Shown here: positions 26,301 through 36,073 of the stretch, piece by piece
How the letters are laid out: each line of letters begins with the position of its first letter
Numbering within the stretch: the stretch's first letter is position 1
From: an uncultured Alphaproteobacteria bacterium
GTDB taxonomy: Bacteria > Pseudomonadota > Alphaproteobacteria > SP197
Length of the DNA: 64,000 nucleotides
Direction of reading: 5' to 3'
Assembly (NCBI GenBank): GCA_943787175.1
Contig: CALSLK010000010.1
Coordinates: forward strand, 62,001 to 126,000
Notes under the pieces: model-generated
Told to the model about the DNA's origin: nothing
Database searches by the model: none
Seen by the model: the letters and a program-made list of their open reading frames with translations, nothing else
Position numbers and translations under genes: made by a program

Positions 26301-28939
26301 ATGCGCACAGACGAACCACGGGTGATTCATCTTTCCGATTACACGGCACCGGATTATCGGGTCGAAACACTCGCGCTGCATTTCACGCTGGAGCCCGAAT
26401 CAACCAGGGTACGGGCCGAACTGGCGTTGGTGGCCGACCATGACCATCGTGCCGGTGCGCGTCCGCTGCATCTGGATGGTGACGCACTGCCTCTGGAAGC
26501 CGTTGCCATCGACGGGCAGGCTCTGGCAGCCGATGCCTATACCCATGATGAGTCCGGCCTGGTGATTCACAGGCCTCCCGAACGTTTCACCCTGACGACA
26601 GAAACCATCATTGCGCCGGCCAGCAACACCGCGCTGGAAGGGCTCTACATGTCTTCGGGCAAGTACTGCACCCAGTGCGAGGCGGAAGGATTCCGGCGCA
26701 TCACCTTCTATCCCGACCGCCCGGATGTCCTGGCCGTGTGGACCGTCACCATCGATGCCGACAGGGCGAGCTGTCCGATTCTGCTCTCCAACGGCAATCT
26801 GGTCGAGGAAACCGATCTGGGCGAAGGCCGTCATCGCGCGGTCTGGCACGACCCGTTCCCCAAGCCTTCCTATCTCTTTGCGCTCGTCGCAGGTGATCTG
26901 GGCCGCCTTGAGGATACCTTCACCACCATGTCGGGGCGCACGGTCGATCTCAAGATCTGGAGCGAACACGGCAACCAGGAGAAATGCACCTATGCCATGG
27001 ATACGCTCAAACGCTCCATGACCTGGGACGAGGAACGCTACGGCCTGGAATACGACCTCGACATCTTCAACATCGTTGCGGTCGGTGACTTCAACATGGG
27101 GGCAATGGAGAACAAAAGCCTCAACGTCTTTAATTCCAAGCTGGTGCTGGCGAGCCCCGAGACGGCGACGGACGGGGATTATGAAGCGATCGAGGGCGTC
27201 ATCGCCCATGAATACTTCCACAACTGGACCGGCAACCGCGTGACCTGCCGCGACTGGTTCCAGCTTTCCCTCAAAGAGGGCCTCACGGTCTATCGCGACC
27301 AGGAATTCAGCGCCGATATGAGAAGCCATGCGGTCAAGCGCATCGACGATGTGCGCCGCCTGCGCGGTGCCCAGTTCCCCGAGGATGCCAGCCCCATGGC
27401 CCATCCGATCCGGCCCGCCAGCTTCATCGAGATCAACAACTTCTACACCCCCACGGTCTATGAAAAGGGTGCCGAGGTGATCCGCATGATGGAACGCCTG
27501 CTGGGACGTGACGGCTTCCGCAAAGGCATGGATCTCTATTTCGAGCGCCATGACGGTCAGGCTGTCACCTGCGATGATTTTGTCGCGGCCATGGCGGATG
27601 CCAACGACGCCGATCTCGATCATTTCAAGCTCTGGTACAGCCAGGCCGGTACGCCGAAGGTTTCGACCAACGGCAGCTATGACGCCGATGCACGGATCTA
27701 CGAACTCACCCTGGAGCAGGAGACAGACCCGACACCAGGCCAGCCGGACAAGAAGCCGCTCCATATTCCCTTCGAGATCGGCCTGATCGGTCCCAACGGC
27801 GGAGAGATGGAAACCACGGTGGAGGGGGTTGCGGATTCCAGCCATCTCATCGATCTCACAAAAGCGCGCCAGACCGTCCGGTTCGAGAATGTCGGAGCAG
27901 CACCCGTGCCCTCGCTCAACCGTGCGTTCACTGCACCGGTGCGTCTGTCGAGCGATCTCAGCGATGCCGACAGTGCTTTCCTCATGGCCCATGACACCGA
28001 CCCCTTCGCGCGTTGGGAAGCAGGCCAGCAGTTTGGCACCAGGGTCCTGCTCGCGATGATCGAGGAGGTGCAGAAGACCGGCACCTGCACGGCTGATCCC
28101 GCTTATGTCGAAGCCATGGGCACGACGCTTGCCGATAGCTCTCTCGACAACGCCTTCAAGGCGCTGGCGCTCTCCATTCCCGGGGAATCCTATCTGGCCG
28201 ACCAGATGGAAACCGTCGATGTCGATGCCATCCACACCGCGCGCGAAGTCATGCGCGGGACCATCGCACGCCAGTTCCGCGATGCCTGGCTGACGGCATA
28301 TCACGGCAATCAGTCATCGGGTCCCTACAGCCCGGCGGCGGAACAGGCGGGCCAGCGTGCGCTGAAGAACGCCGCGCTTTCCTACCTCTCTGCGACAGGT
28401 GAAGACGCCGACATCGACCTGGTCGTCACGCAGTACCGTCAGGCCGACAACATGACCGACCGTCTGACGGCGCTGATCCTTCTGGGGACGCTCGAAACGT
28501 CGGAGCGGCAGGCAGCGCTGGATGACTTCTACCAGCGCTTCAAGGGCGATGATCTCGTGGTCAACAAGTGGCTTGGTGCCCAGGCCATGTCGCCCTTGCC
28601 CGATACGCTTGATCGGGTAAAGGCGCTGCAAACGCATGAGAGTTTCACCATCAGGAATCCCAACAAGGTTTATGCCCTGATCGCAGGGTTCACCATGGGC
28701 AATCCGGTCGGCTTTCATCAAAAGAGTGGCGCGGGTTACCGCTTCCTCGCCGATGTGCTGATCGAACTCGACGGCCTCAACCCGCAGGTCGCGGGTCGCC
28801 TGGTGGATGCCCTGGGCCGCTGGCGCCGCCACGACCCCGAGCGTCAGGCGCTCATGAAGGCCGAGCTTGCGAACGCATCCGTTCCCGCGACGGCCTCTCG
28901 CCCGACCTCACCGAGAAGATCGGCAAGTCGCTGGATTGA
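26301..28939 (+). CDS. pepN: Aminopeptidase N (M1 family), C-terminal frame break
   Basis: About 879 residues; AAAGGACCATC precedes the ATG. Zinc metallopeptidase that removes N-terminal residues from peptides. The exopeptidase motif GAMEN is present in NMGAMENKSL, the zinc site is HEYFHNWTGNRVTCRDWFQ followed by LKEGLTVYRDQEF (HExxH-x18-E), and the catalytic Tyr is in YEKGAEVIRM. Domains 2-4 of E. coli-type PepN follow. Near 28870 the frame changes by -1 (or +2); the shifted frame gives E-R-I-R-S-R-D-G-L-S and stops at 28939, the expected PepN end. The uncorrected frame runs to 28994. Otherwise intact. Confidence 0.92.
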
Positions 28940-28948
28940 GGAGATCGG

Positions 28949-29054
28949 TGTCATCCCGGCCTTGAGCCGGGATCTCGTCATGACGCGTTTCTGAAGCAAC
29001 GTGCGGACCGTGATCCCGGCGCGCGTTCGCGTTGCTCACTTGGCCGGGATGACA
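28949..29054. repeat. Intergenic palindromic repeat, GTCATCCCGG family, copy 3
   Basis: A perfect 13-bp inverted pair, TGTCATCCCGGCC (28949-28961) and GGCCGGGATGACA (29042-29054), brackets about 80 bases. A shorter hairpin ATCCCGGCC ttga GCCGGGAT lies at its left end. It separates pepN from the hydrolase gene. Confidence 0.75.
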
Positions 29055-29092
29055 CATTGTTTGGGTTGGCTCTGACCGCGAAAGGACAAACC

Positions 29093-29905
29093 ATGGCGCA
29101 TTTCCGTACCTCCGGCGCGAATCTGTACTACGAGCAGACCGGTTCCGGACCCGATATTGTCTGGCTGCCCGGTGGTGATCAGCGCGGCGAGGAAATGCGC
29201 TGGCAGGTCGGTGGCTTTCCCGACTTCCGCAACACCACCATGGACCCGCGCGGCGTCGGCGAAACCGAACACCTTGAAGGTCCGCCATGGTCGATCCTGG
29301 ATATGGCGCGTGATGCCGCCGAGCTGATCGAAGCGCAATGCGAAACCCCGGTCATTGTCGCCGGCCTTTCCATGGGTTCGCTTATCGTCCAGGAACTTGC
29401 CATCAACTGGCCGCATCTGGTTCGTCTGGCAATTCCCATGGGTACGTTTGCCGTCTCGGAAGGGTTTTCGCGCGAATGGATGGAAGCCGAAATCCGCTAT
29501 CGGCGGAATCACGGTGACCTGCCGCCTGATTTTGCCACGACCCATTACGCTGCCTTCATGTATCCGCCCGAAGTGCTGGATGACCCAGAGAAATGGGCTG
29601 AACTGCGTGTTGTCACCGAAGCAGCCTACAAACACCGCGACGGCAAGATGCTCGATGCCCAATGGCAGGCTTGCTGCGATTTCGACACGACGGACCGTTT
29701 GCCCGATTGCAAGGTCCCCATGCACGTCATCGGCTTTGGTCTCGACATGCAGGCCCCGCCCTATCTGGGCAAGAAGACCGCCGCACTGGCCGGAAATGGC
29801 CACTATCACCGGCTGGAGGGCCTGAGCCACCTCTCGCTTTGCGGCCACAAACATGATGTGGTGAATGCCAAGATCCGGGAGATCATCGAAGGTTTGGATC
29901 GCTGA
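29093..29905 (+). CDS. Alpha/beta hydrolase
   Basis: 270 residues from ATG 29093 (MAHFRTSGANLYYEQ), preceded by AAAGGACAAACC. Compact cytoplasmic alpha/beta hydrolase resembling 3-oxoadipate enol-lactonase/haloperoxidase-type proteins. Nucleophile in AGLSMGS; the oxyanion region W-L-P-G-G-D-Q-R-G replaces the usual HG. The acid is probably in the VIGFGLDMQAPP loop and the His in LEGLSHLSL. An oxygenase gene begins 10 bp after the stop, so the two are co-transcribed and may act on the same substrate. Confidence 0.85.
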   Translation: MAHFRTSGANLYYEQTGSGPDIVWLPGGDQRGEEMRWQVGGFPDFRNTTMDPRGVGETEHLEGPPWSILDMARDAAELIEAQCETPVIVAGLSMGSLIVQELAINWPHLVRLAIPMGTFAVSEGFSREWMEAEIRYRRNHGDLPPDFATTHYAAFMYPPEVLDDPEKWAELRVVTEAAYKHRDGKMLDAQWQACCDFDTTDRLPDCKVPMHVIGFGLDMQAPPYLGKKTAALAGNGHYHRLEGLSHLSLCGHKHDVVNAKIREIIEGLDR

Positions 29906-29915
29906 AGGTAGTGCC

Positions 29916-30704
29916 ATGATTGAAGACATCATCGACCTCGACCGCTACCCCATTGCTGACTTGGCCAGTCCGGCGGCGCAGGCTCTTGTTGCGCGTGGCC
30001 GTGCGCAGTTGGCTGATGACGGATGTTTTCTGTTGGAGAGCTTCATTCGCCCCGAGGCCGCCGAGCGCATGGCACAGGATGCTTGTGATCTGGTGACCGA
30101 TGGGCATCCACAAACCCGGCTGCGAGACCGGGAGGAGGGCCGCCGATCCGGTTGTTTTGCCTGGCATCGTGACACCCGCGTGTCGATGCGCTGTGTCGGT
30201 GGCGATCGCATGGCCAGTGAATCCCCGCTCCAGCAGGTTTACCAATGGGATCCTCTGACCCGTTTCATCGGTGCGGTCCTGGAACGCGATCCGTTTTATC
30301 GCAGCGCCGATCCCATGGTCGGGAACATGCTGGGCGCTCATCGCATTGGTGATGAACTCGACTGGCATTACGACCCCAACGACGGCGTGGTCACACTTAT
30401 GGTGCAGCGTTCTGTGTCTGGCGGGCGTTTCGCGTTTGCGCCGATGAACCGCCCTGATGATCCCAACGAGGAAGTTCAGCGCGAGGCGATCGACGCTGTC
30501 ATGTCCGGGCAATGGACCGGTGTTCGCGAGGTCGATCAGATGCCCGGCACCCTCACACTCTTCAACGGCAACCGCTCGCTCCACCGCGTCACGCCGGTCG
30601 AAGCCGGGCCTGAGCGCATCATGCTCCTGCTCTCCTATGACAGCCGACCCGACCAAATCTTCCGCGACGATATTCGAAACGATTTCTTTGGCAGGGCTTC
30701 CTGA
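29916..30704 (+). CDS. HalD/BesD-like 2OG-Fe(II) oxygenase, hydroxylase-type triad
   Basis: 262 residues from ATG 29916. It resembles the HalD/BesD family, whose known members halogenate or hydroxylate free amino acids. Iron ligands: His151 and Asp153 (DWHYDPND), His223 (SLHRVTPV); a 2-oxoglutarate arginine follows (PERIMLLL). Halogenases of this family have Gly in place of the Asp to leave room for chloride; Asp153 here predicts hydroxylation. Family recognition rests on motif spacing (GGRFAFAP; GTLTLFNG; HRVTPVEAG). Likely co-transcribed with the hydrolase upstream, and convergent with the acyl-CoA synthetase gene. Confidence 0.75.
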   Translation: MIEDIIDLDRYPIADLASPAAQALVARGRAQLADDGCFLLESFIRPEAAERMAQDACDLVTDGHPQTRLRDREEGRRSGCFAWHRDTRVSMRCVGGDRMASESPLQQVYQWDPLTRFIGAVLERDPFYRSADPMVGNMLGAHRIGDELDWHYDPNDGVVTLMVQRSVSGGRFAFAPMNRPDDPNEEVQREAIDAVMSGQWTGVREVDQMPGTLTLFNGNRSLHRVTPVEAGPERIMLLLSYDSRPDQIFRDDIRNDFFGRAS

Positions 30705-30739
30705 TCAGGTCGGCAAACCGGTTGGGTGTCAGCGACGGA

Positions 30740-32836
30740 TCAGGAACCGTCCACTCTGGCGCGTGCATCAACGGCCACGGTGCCTTTGCCAGTGCGACGC
30801 AGGAACAAGGGGTTGATGTCGAGTTCCTGCAGGTTCGACCCGGCATCCATGGCAAGCCATGACAGGCGTGCGGCGGCATCAGCCAGCGCGTTGATGTCCA
30901 GGGCAGGACGACCTCTGACACCTTCCAGCACGGGCCAGAGTTTCAAGCTTTGCAGGCGTTCTTTCACGCGGTCAGGATGCACGGGGCAGGGCAGCAGGAT
31001 GACGTCGTCGAGCACTTCGGCTAGGACACCGCCCAGACCGACCAGCACCATGGGGCCGAACTGCGCGTCGTTCTGAATGCCCAATATGGCCTCGGCCTCA
31101 CCGGACGCCATTTCGGAAACCACGCAACCTGCAAGCCGGTCACCCAGCCGTGTTGCCATATCCTGCCAGGCCAGGGTCAGGTCATCGGCGCTGTTGATAC
31201 CCAGTGCAACGGCGCCTTCCTCGGATTTGTGAATGATGTCGGGGCCAAATCCCTTCAGGGCAATGGGCCAGCCTATCGACTCTGCTGCCGCAAGGGCCGC
31301 GTCGGGGCTCGCCGCCGCGTGCTCCCGCGTTACGGGAATGCCGTAACGCGCCAGCACGGCCTTGACCGTGTGTTCGTCCAGCCAGCCATCACCATGGCCC
31401 GCAAAGGGTGCATCTGTCGGCAGATCATCAGGGCGCACGGCAGCCGGGCCGGCTTTTGTGGGTGCCAACCAGGTCTTGAAAACACGCAGTGCTTCGTCGG
31501 TTGTCTCGTAGTTCAGAATCTCGAGCTCGGTCATGACCTCGCGCCCACCGTCCGACGATGAGCCCGGCGTGAAGACCACCAGGGTGGGCTTGCCGGTAGC
31601 CTTGCCGGCTTCGGCCAGACTGCGGGCGGACTGGGTCATCTGTGGCCCTGTCGTGATCATGATCAGGTTGGCAGCGACATCGGGATCGGCGGCAGCGATG
31701 GTCAGCCCGCCGTCATCAACATCGATGAAGCTGCGATCTTTCATGGCGCCCAGATCAAGCGGATTGCCGAGCTGTTCGGGCACATAAACCTCTTCCAGAC
31801 TGGCTCGGGTTTCAGGCGAAAACTGCGCCAGTCGCAGGCCGACGTCATCGAACCGATCGGTGGTGATGGCTGCTGCTCCGCCGGAACCGGTGATGACACA
31901 GATGCCGTCGCCATTGGGCTGCCCGTAGCGCGAGATCATCTCGGCTGCCTGCATCATACCGTTGACGTCATCGACCGGCACCACACCTGCCTCGCGGCAC
32001 ATCGCTTCGAGAACGCGCCACGATCCTGCCAGGCTTGCGGTATGGCTCATGGTGACCCGTGCGCCTTCTTCGGAGCGGCCGGATTTCACCATCAACACCG
32101 GCTTGCCGGCATCGCGGCATTGTCTGGCTGCGGCAACGAACCGGTCCGGGTTCTTGAAGCCTTCGACATAAAGTGTGACCACCTTGGTGGCTTCGTCCTG
32201 CGCCATCCATTCCAGGAAGTCGGCAAGTTCCAGATCAGCCTGGTTGCCGATGCTGATCGCGCTGGAAAACCGCGCGCCATCGCCTACACCACGGTTGTAG
32301 ACCGTCGCCATCAGTGCGCCCGACTGGCTGATGAAGCCGATACCACCGGGCTCGTGGGCTGAATCCTGCATCGAGGGCGAGGAATTCATGATCAGTCCGG
32401 CATGGGTATTAATCAGGCCCAGGCCGTTGGGTCCCACAAGGCGCATGCCCTGGCTGCGCGCAACCTCGATCATGCGTTGCTCCAGTGCGGCCCCCTCCGC
32501 GCCTGTCTCCGTGAACCCTGCCGAGATGACGACACAGCAGGCAACGCCACTGGCCGCGCAATCTTCGATGTGGTCCATGACAAAGGCGCGCGGAACGGCA
32601 ATCACGGCCATGTCGACGGGAACATCCGCTTCGGACACGCGTGGCACACAGGGCAGGTCAAACAGCGTCTCGCGTTTGGGATTGACCGGAATGATGCGGC
32701 CTGGAAAGCCCAGGCTCAGCGTGTTGTAGAAGATACGCCCACCAAACTTGCGCTGATCCTCGGAGGCACCAATGAATGCGATGGTGCCGGGGTTCATGAT
32801 CTGGGCAACGGATTGGCGCGGCGCTGGGTTCGTCAC
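30740..32836 (-). CDS. Acetate/acyl-CoA ligase (ADP-forming), fused subunits
   Basis: 698 residues. N-terminal CoA-binding domain (TIAFIGASEDQRKFGGR), succinyl-CoA-ligase-like domains with the phospho-His region V-T-M-S-H-T-A-S-L-A-G and the GPNGLGLIN and ISQSGALM motifs. The C-terminal ATP-grasp domain starts near 485 (YGIPVTREHAAASPDAALA) with KSEEGAVALG and ELDINPLFL. It interconverts acyl-CoA plus ADP/Pi and acid plus ATP; acid not predictable. It lies 18 bp downstream of an MFS transporter gene on the same strand, so an uptake-plus-activation operon for an organic acid is plausible. Intact. Confidence 0.9.
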   Translation of the reverse strand: MTNPAPRQSVAQIMNPGTIAFIGASEDQRKFGGRIFYNTLSLGFPGRIIPVNPKRETLFDLPCVPRVSEADVPVDMAVIAVPRAFVMDHIEDCAASGVACCVVISAGFTETGAEGAALEQRMIEVARSQGMRLVGPNGLGLINTHAGLIMNSSPSMQDSAHEPGGIGFISQSGALMATVYNRGVGDGARFSSAISIGNQADLELADFLEWMAQDEATKVVTLYVEGFKNPDRFVAAARQCRDAGKPVLMVKSGRSEEGARVTMSHTASLAGSWRVLEAMCREAGVVPVDDVNGMMQAAEMISRYGQPNGDGICVITGSGGAAAITTDRFDDVGLRLAQFSPETRASLEEVYVPEQLGNPLDLGAMKDRSFIDVDDGGLTIAAADPDVAANLIMITTGPQMTQSARSLAEAGKATGKPTLVVFTPGSSSDGGREVMTELEILNYETTDEALRVFKTWLAPTKAGPAAVRPDDLPTDAPFAGHGDGWLDEHTVKAVLARYGIPVTREHAAASPDAALAAAESIGWPIALKGFGPDIIHKSEEGAVALGINSADDLTLAWQDMATRLGDRLAGCVVSEMASGEAEAILGIQNDAQFGPMVLVGLGGVLAEVLDDVILLPCPVHPDRVKERLQSLKLWPVLEGVRGRPALDINALADAAARLSWLAMDAGSNLQELDINPLFLRRTGKGTVAVDARARVDGS

Positions 32837-32854
32837 GGTGTGCCTCGGGCGTTG

Positions 32855-34045
32855 TCAGTACTGGCGAGGAACGTAGCGCGCGTACCAGGCCATGACGAGC
32901 ATTCCCAACCCGCCGGCAACAAAGACTGCTGGCAGGGCAAAGGTCGTCAGCAACAGGGAGAAGATGCCCGGCGGGCCGATCTGGGAGGTGTCGCGGAACG
33001 TCGCGAACACGCTTGTCATCTCCGCGCGCTCATAGGGATGCACGGCACGCAGGAAGAGCATGTTGCCGGCGCCGTCGATCATGCTGGTGGCAAAGGCCGC
33101 AATCAGGAACATCGACACGCCCAGCCATGGCGAGCCGGCGACCAAAGCAACCAGCAGGCTGCCCAGGCCGGATGCGATGTAGCCAACGATGAGTAGTTTG
33201 CGGATGCCCCAGCGGCGGCCGATCCAGGCCCAGAACGGACACAGCATGACGGCGAAGGACCCGGCCGACACCACAAGGCCCGCAACGGTGTCGCCCAGTC
33301 CGGCCTCGACGCAGTAGATCGGGCCATAGACAAAAAACATCGCCCACCAGCTCGAGCGACCCACTGCCAGGAGCCAGGCCAGGCGCAGACGCGGTTGGAC
33401 GAAAAAATGGGGAAAGAAACGCAAGGGATTTGGCGGCGATGACTTCGCGGCCTGGATCGCCTTGCTGTCGGAAAAGCGCAGGTAGAGGAACACCGCATAA
33501 ACCGTGCAGGCCAGCACCGCCATGGCGATGAAGGGTGCGGGACGGCCCAGAAGTTCGGCCATCCAGATGCCGCCGATGGGCCCGATGATGAAGCCCGATC
33601 CCATGAACAGGACACGCACGGGCTCGAACCGGCCGAACTCCTGGCGCGGGATATGGTCCATCATGTAAAGGTTGAACGAGATATCGAAGGCGATGAAGCC
33701 GACCAGAAAACAGGTCAGGCCCGCCGCAAAGACAACCCCGTTTCCCAGCGAAAGCAGAACGGCGGCAAGGCATAACAGGGCGGTGCCCAGGGCCACGACC
33801 CGCCGTCGGCGGATCAGATGGACCAGTAGTGGCATCGAAAGACTGCCCGCCAGTCCGACGAACGATGCTGCGAAGTAAAGGATACTGACCTGCTGGGCTG
33901 ACCCCATGATCTCCAGTGCCGTCAATGGCAGGATGGTCAGCGGCAGACCGCGCGCCAGACCCTGTAGACCGTAGAGCACAGCAAACGGCATGGCATTGGG
34001 AAGATCGGCGACGCCAAGCCAGACCTGAAGATGAAGCCCCCGCAA
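32855..34045 (-). CDS. MFS transporter
   Basis: 396 residues with 12 predicted helices. Loop 2-3 is LLVHLIRRRRVVALG. It shares the G-R-F-E-P-V-R-V-L-F segment and the ending M-A-W-Y-A-R-Y-V-P-R with the disrupted MFS gene at 24860-26070, so the two are paralogues. Directly upstream of the acyl-CoA ligase (18-bp gap), suggesting transport of the ligase substrate, probably a carboxylate. Intact. Confidence 0.87.
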   Translation of the reverse strand: MRGLHLQVWLGVADLPNAMPFAVLYGLQGLARGLPLTILPLTALEIMGSAQQVSILYFAASFVGLAGSLSMPLLVHLIRRRRVVALGTALLCLAAVLLSLGNGVVFAAGLTCFLVGFIAFDISFNLYMMDHIPRQEFGRFEPVRVLFMGSGFIIGPIGGIWMAELLGRPAPFIAMAVLACTVYAVFLYLRFSDSKAIQAAKSSPPNPLRFFPHFFVQPRLRLAWLLAVGRSSWWAMFFVYGPIYCVEAGLGDTVAGLVVSAGSFAVMLCPFWAWIGRRWGIRKLLIVGYIASGLGSLLVALVAGSPWLGVSMFLIAAFATSMIDGAGNMLFLRAVHPYERAEMTSVFATFRDTSQIGPPGIFSLLLTTFALPAVFVAGGLGMLVMAWYARYVPRQY

Positions 34046-34135
34046 AGGACACGCTCCTCGCGCTTTCTAGAGGATGTCATGGGACTCCTGATCGCGCCGA
34101 TGTGCAAGACAATTGCCGCACATGGCAGCGTTGCG

Positions 34136-35959
34136 TCAGGCTGGTGTGGGTGCCGGTGCGGCTTCGGGCTCGTCCGAGCCCTGCTGCTGACGGCGCCACA
34201 TTCCGGCGTAAACACCGTCGCGCTTGAGAAGATCGTTATGGCGGCCCCGCTCCACGATCTCTCCGGCTTCCAGCACCAGAATCTCGTCGGCATCGACCAC
34301 GGTGGAAAGGCGGTGGGCGACGACCAGGGTGGTGCGACCCGTGGCGATATCGTTCAGGTTGGACTGGATCGCGCGTTCCGTGTGGGTGTCGAGCGCGCTG
34401 GTTGCTTCATCGAAGATCAGGATCCTGGGGTTTTTCAGGATCGTGCGGGCAATTGCGACGCGCTGTTTCTCGCCGCCGGACAGTTTCAGGCCGCGCTCAC
34501 CCACCATCGTGTCGTAACCGTCGGGCAGACCACTGACAAAATCATGGATGCGGGCCAGCCTGGCGGCTTCCTCGACCTCTTCCTGGGTCGCGCCAGGGCG
34601 GCCATAGGCGATGTTGTAAGCAACCGTGTCGTTGAAGAGAACGGTGTCCTGGGGGACGATCCCGATTGCCGCCCGCAGGGATTGCTGCGTGACCTTGCGC
34701 AGGTCCTGGCCGTCGATGGTGATGGCTCCGTCAGCGACATCATAGAACCGGAAGAGCAGGCGCGAGAGTGTCGACTTGCCGGCGCCCGAAGGTCCGACCA
34801 CTGCGATTTTCTTGCCGGCAGGTACCATGAAGTCGACATTCTTGAGGATCGGCCGGCGTGCGTCATAGGCAAAGTTGACACCCTCAAACCGAATCGAGCT
34901 GCCGTTTGCTTCCAGGGCCACGGCATCTGGCGCATCGACAATCTCCGGGTCGACAGCCAGTAGAACGAACATCGCTTCGATATCGATCAGCGCCTGCTTG
35001 ATCTCGCGATAAACAAAGCCGAACAGGTTGAGCGGCTGATAAAGCTGCATGAGATAGGTGTTGGCCAGCACGAAGTCGCCCACCGTCATGGTGCCTTCGA
35101 CAATGCCTGCCGCCGACAGAAGCATGACCAGGGTCAGGCCAACAGAGATGATCGCGGCCTGACCGAAGTTGAGCGCGGCCAGCGACACGTTGCTCTTGAC
35201 CGCGGCTTCCTCATAGTTCGCCAGACGCTCGTCGTAACGCTGCGCTTCATGTTCCTCGTTGCCGAAGTATTTCACCGTCTCGTAATTCAGCAGGCTGTCG
35301 ATGGCGCGCGTGTTGGCGCTGGTATCGGCTTCGTTCATGGTCCGCCGGAAGCGGATGCGCCACTCCGTCACCAACATGGTGTAGGCGATGTAGACCACCA
35401 CCGTGGCCAGCGTGATGCCGGCGATGGCGAAATCCAGCATGTACCAGAGGATGCCGAAGACCAGCACCAGTTCGATGGTCGTGGGGACCAGGTTGAACAG
35501 ACTGATGCGGAACAGAAGTTCGATGGCGCGCGTACCACGTTCGATCACGCGCGAAAGGCCGCCGGTCTGGCGCTCCAGATGAAAGCGCAGGGACAGACGA
35601 TGCAGGTGGCGGAAGACCTCCAGGATGATCCGCCGGATGGCGCGCTGGCCCACCCGGGCAAAGATCGCATCACGCGCCTCGCTGAACCCCAGCGAGGCAA
35701 TACGCGCCAGTCCATAAGCCAGGATCACGCCCACGGGAATGATGAGCAGCAGGCCCTCTTCGGCAGACACCAGAGCGTCGACGGCATCCTTGTAGAAGAT
35801 CGGCACCATCACGATGGCGACCTTGGAAAGCACCAGGAACACCATCGCCACGACTACCCGCGCACGCAGGTTCCATTCCCCTACCGGCCACAGATAGGGC
35901 AGCAGGTTCTTCAACGTGGCAAAGCCGCTTTGCTTTGGGTCGGGTGAAACCGAAGCCAT
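34136..35959 (-). CDS. Atm1/HMT1-type ABC half-transporter
   Basis: 607 residues. The N-terminal transmembrane domain (to about 330) has the Atm1-type segments IDSLLNYETVKYFGNE and QPLNLFGFVYREIKQ. The nucleotide-binding domain has Walker A GPSGAGKST, a Q-loop in GIVPQDTVLF, the signature LSGGEKQR, Walker B ILIFDEATSALD and switch His in VVAHRLST. Unlike the first ABC gene in the window, every catalytic motif is canonical. Alphaproteobacterial relatives export glutathione-linked metals and support iron-sulfur or metal homeostasis. Acts as a homodimer in the inner membrane. It is divergent from the aminotransferase gene. Confidence 0.93.
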   Translation of the reverse strand: MASVSPDPKQSGFATLKNLLPYLWPVGEWNLRARVVVAMVFLVLSKVAIVMVPIFYKDAVDALVSAEEGLLLIIPVGVILAYGLARIASLGFSEARDAIFARVGQRAIRRIILEVFRHLHRLSLRFHLERQTGGLSRVIERGTRAIELLFRISLFNLVPTTIELVLVFGILWYMLDFAIAGITLATVVVYIAYTMLVTEWRIRFRRTMNEADTSANTRAIDSLLNYETVKYFGNEEHEAQRYDERLANYEEAAVKSNVSLAALNFGQAAIISVGLTLVMLLSAAGIVEGTMTVGDFVLANTYLMQLYQPLNLFGFVYREIKQALIDIEAMFVLLAVDPEIVDAPDAVALEANGSSIRFEGVNFAYDARRPILKNVDFMVPAGKKIAVVGPSGAGKSTLSRLLFRFYDVADGAITIDGQDLRKVTQQSLRAAIGIVPQDTVLFNDTVAYNIAYGRPGATQEEVEEAARLARIHDFVSGLPDGYDTMVGERGLKLSGGEKQRVAIARTILKNPRILIFDEATSALDTHTERAIQSNLNDIATGRTTLVVAHRLSTVVDADEILVLEAGEIVERGRHNDLLKRDGVYAGMWRRQQQGSDEPEAAPAPTPA

Positions 35960-36073
35960 GGGGTGGATTGTATTCCTGACTGGGGTGGCGGCGGCGTGCC
36001 GCCCATGACATATGGTGCGGCCAACACGGATTCCAAAGGCATTGCTTTCGTTTCAACGCGGAGGAGAGCGTTC

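Noticed and set aside
26400-28304. 634-codon open frame on the minus strand
   Set aside because: It is antisense to pepN, whose plus-strand frame shows GAMEN and HExxH-type motifs; the minus translation shows no family pattern. High GC makes long antisense frames common here. The same applies to minus frames at 11175-12479, 17546-18727, 18773-19564 and 47346-48713.
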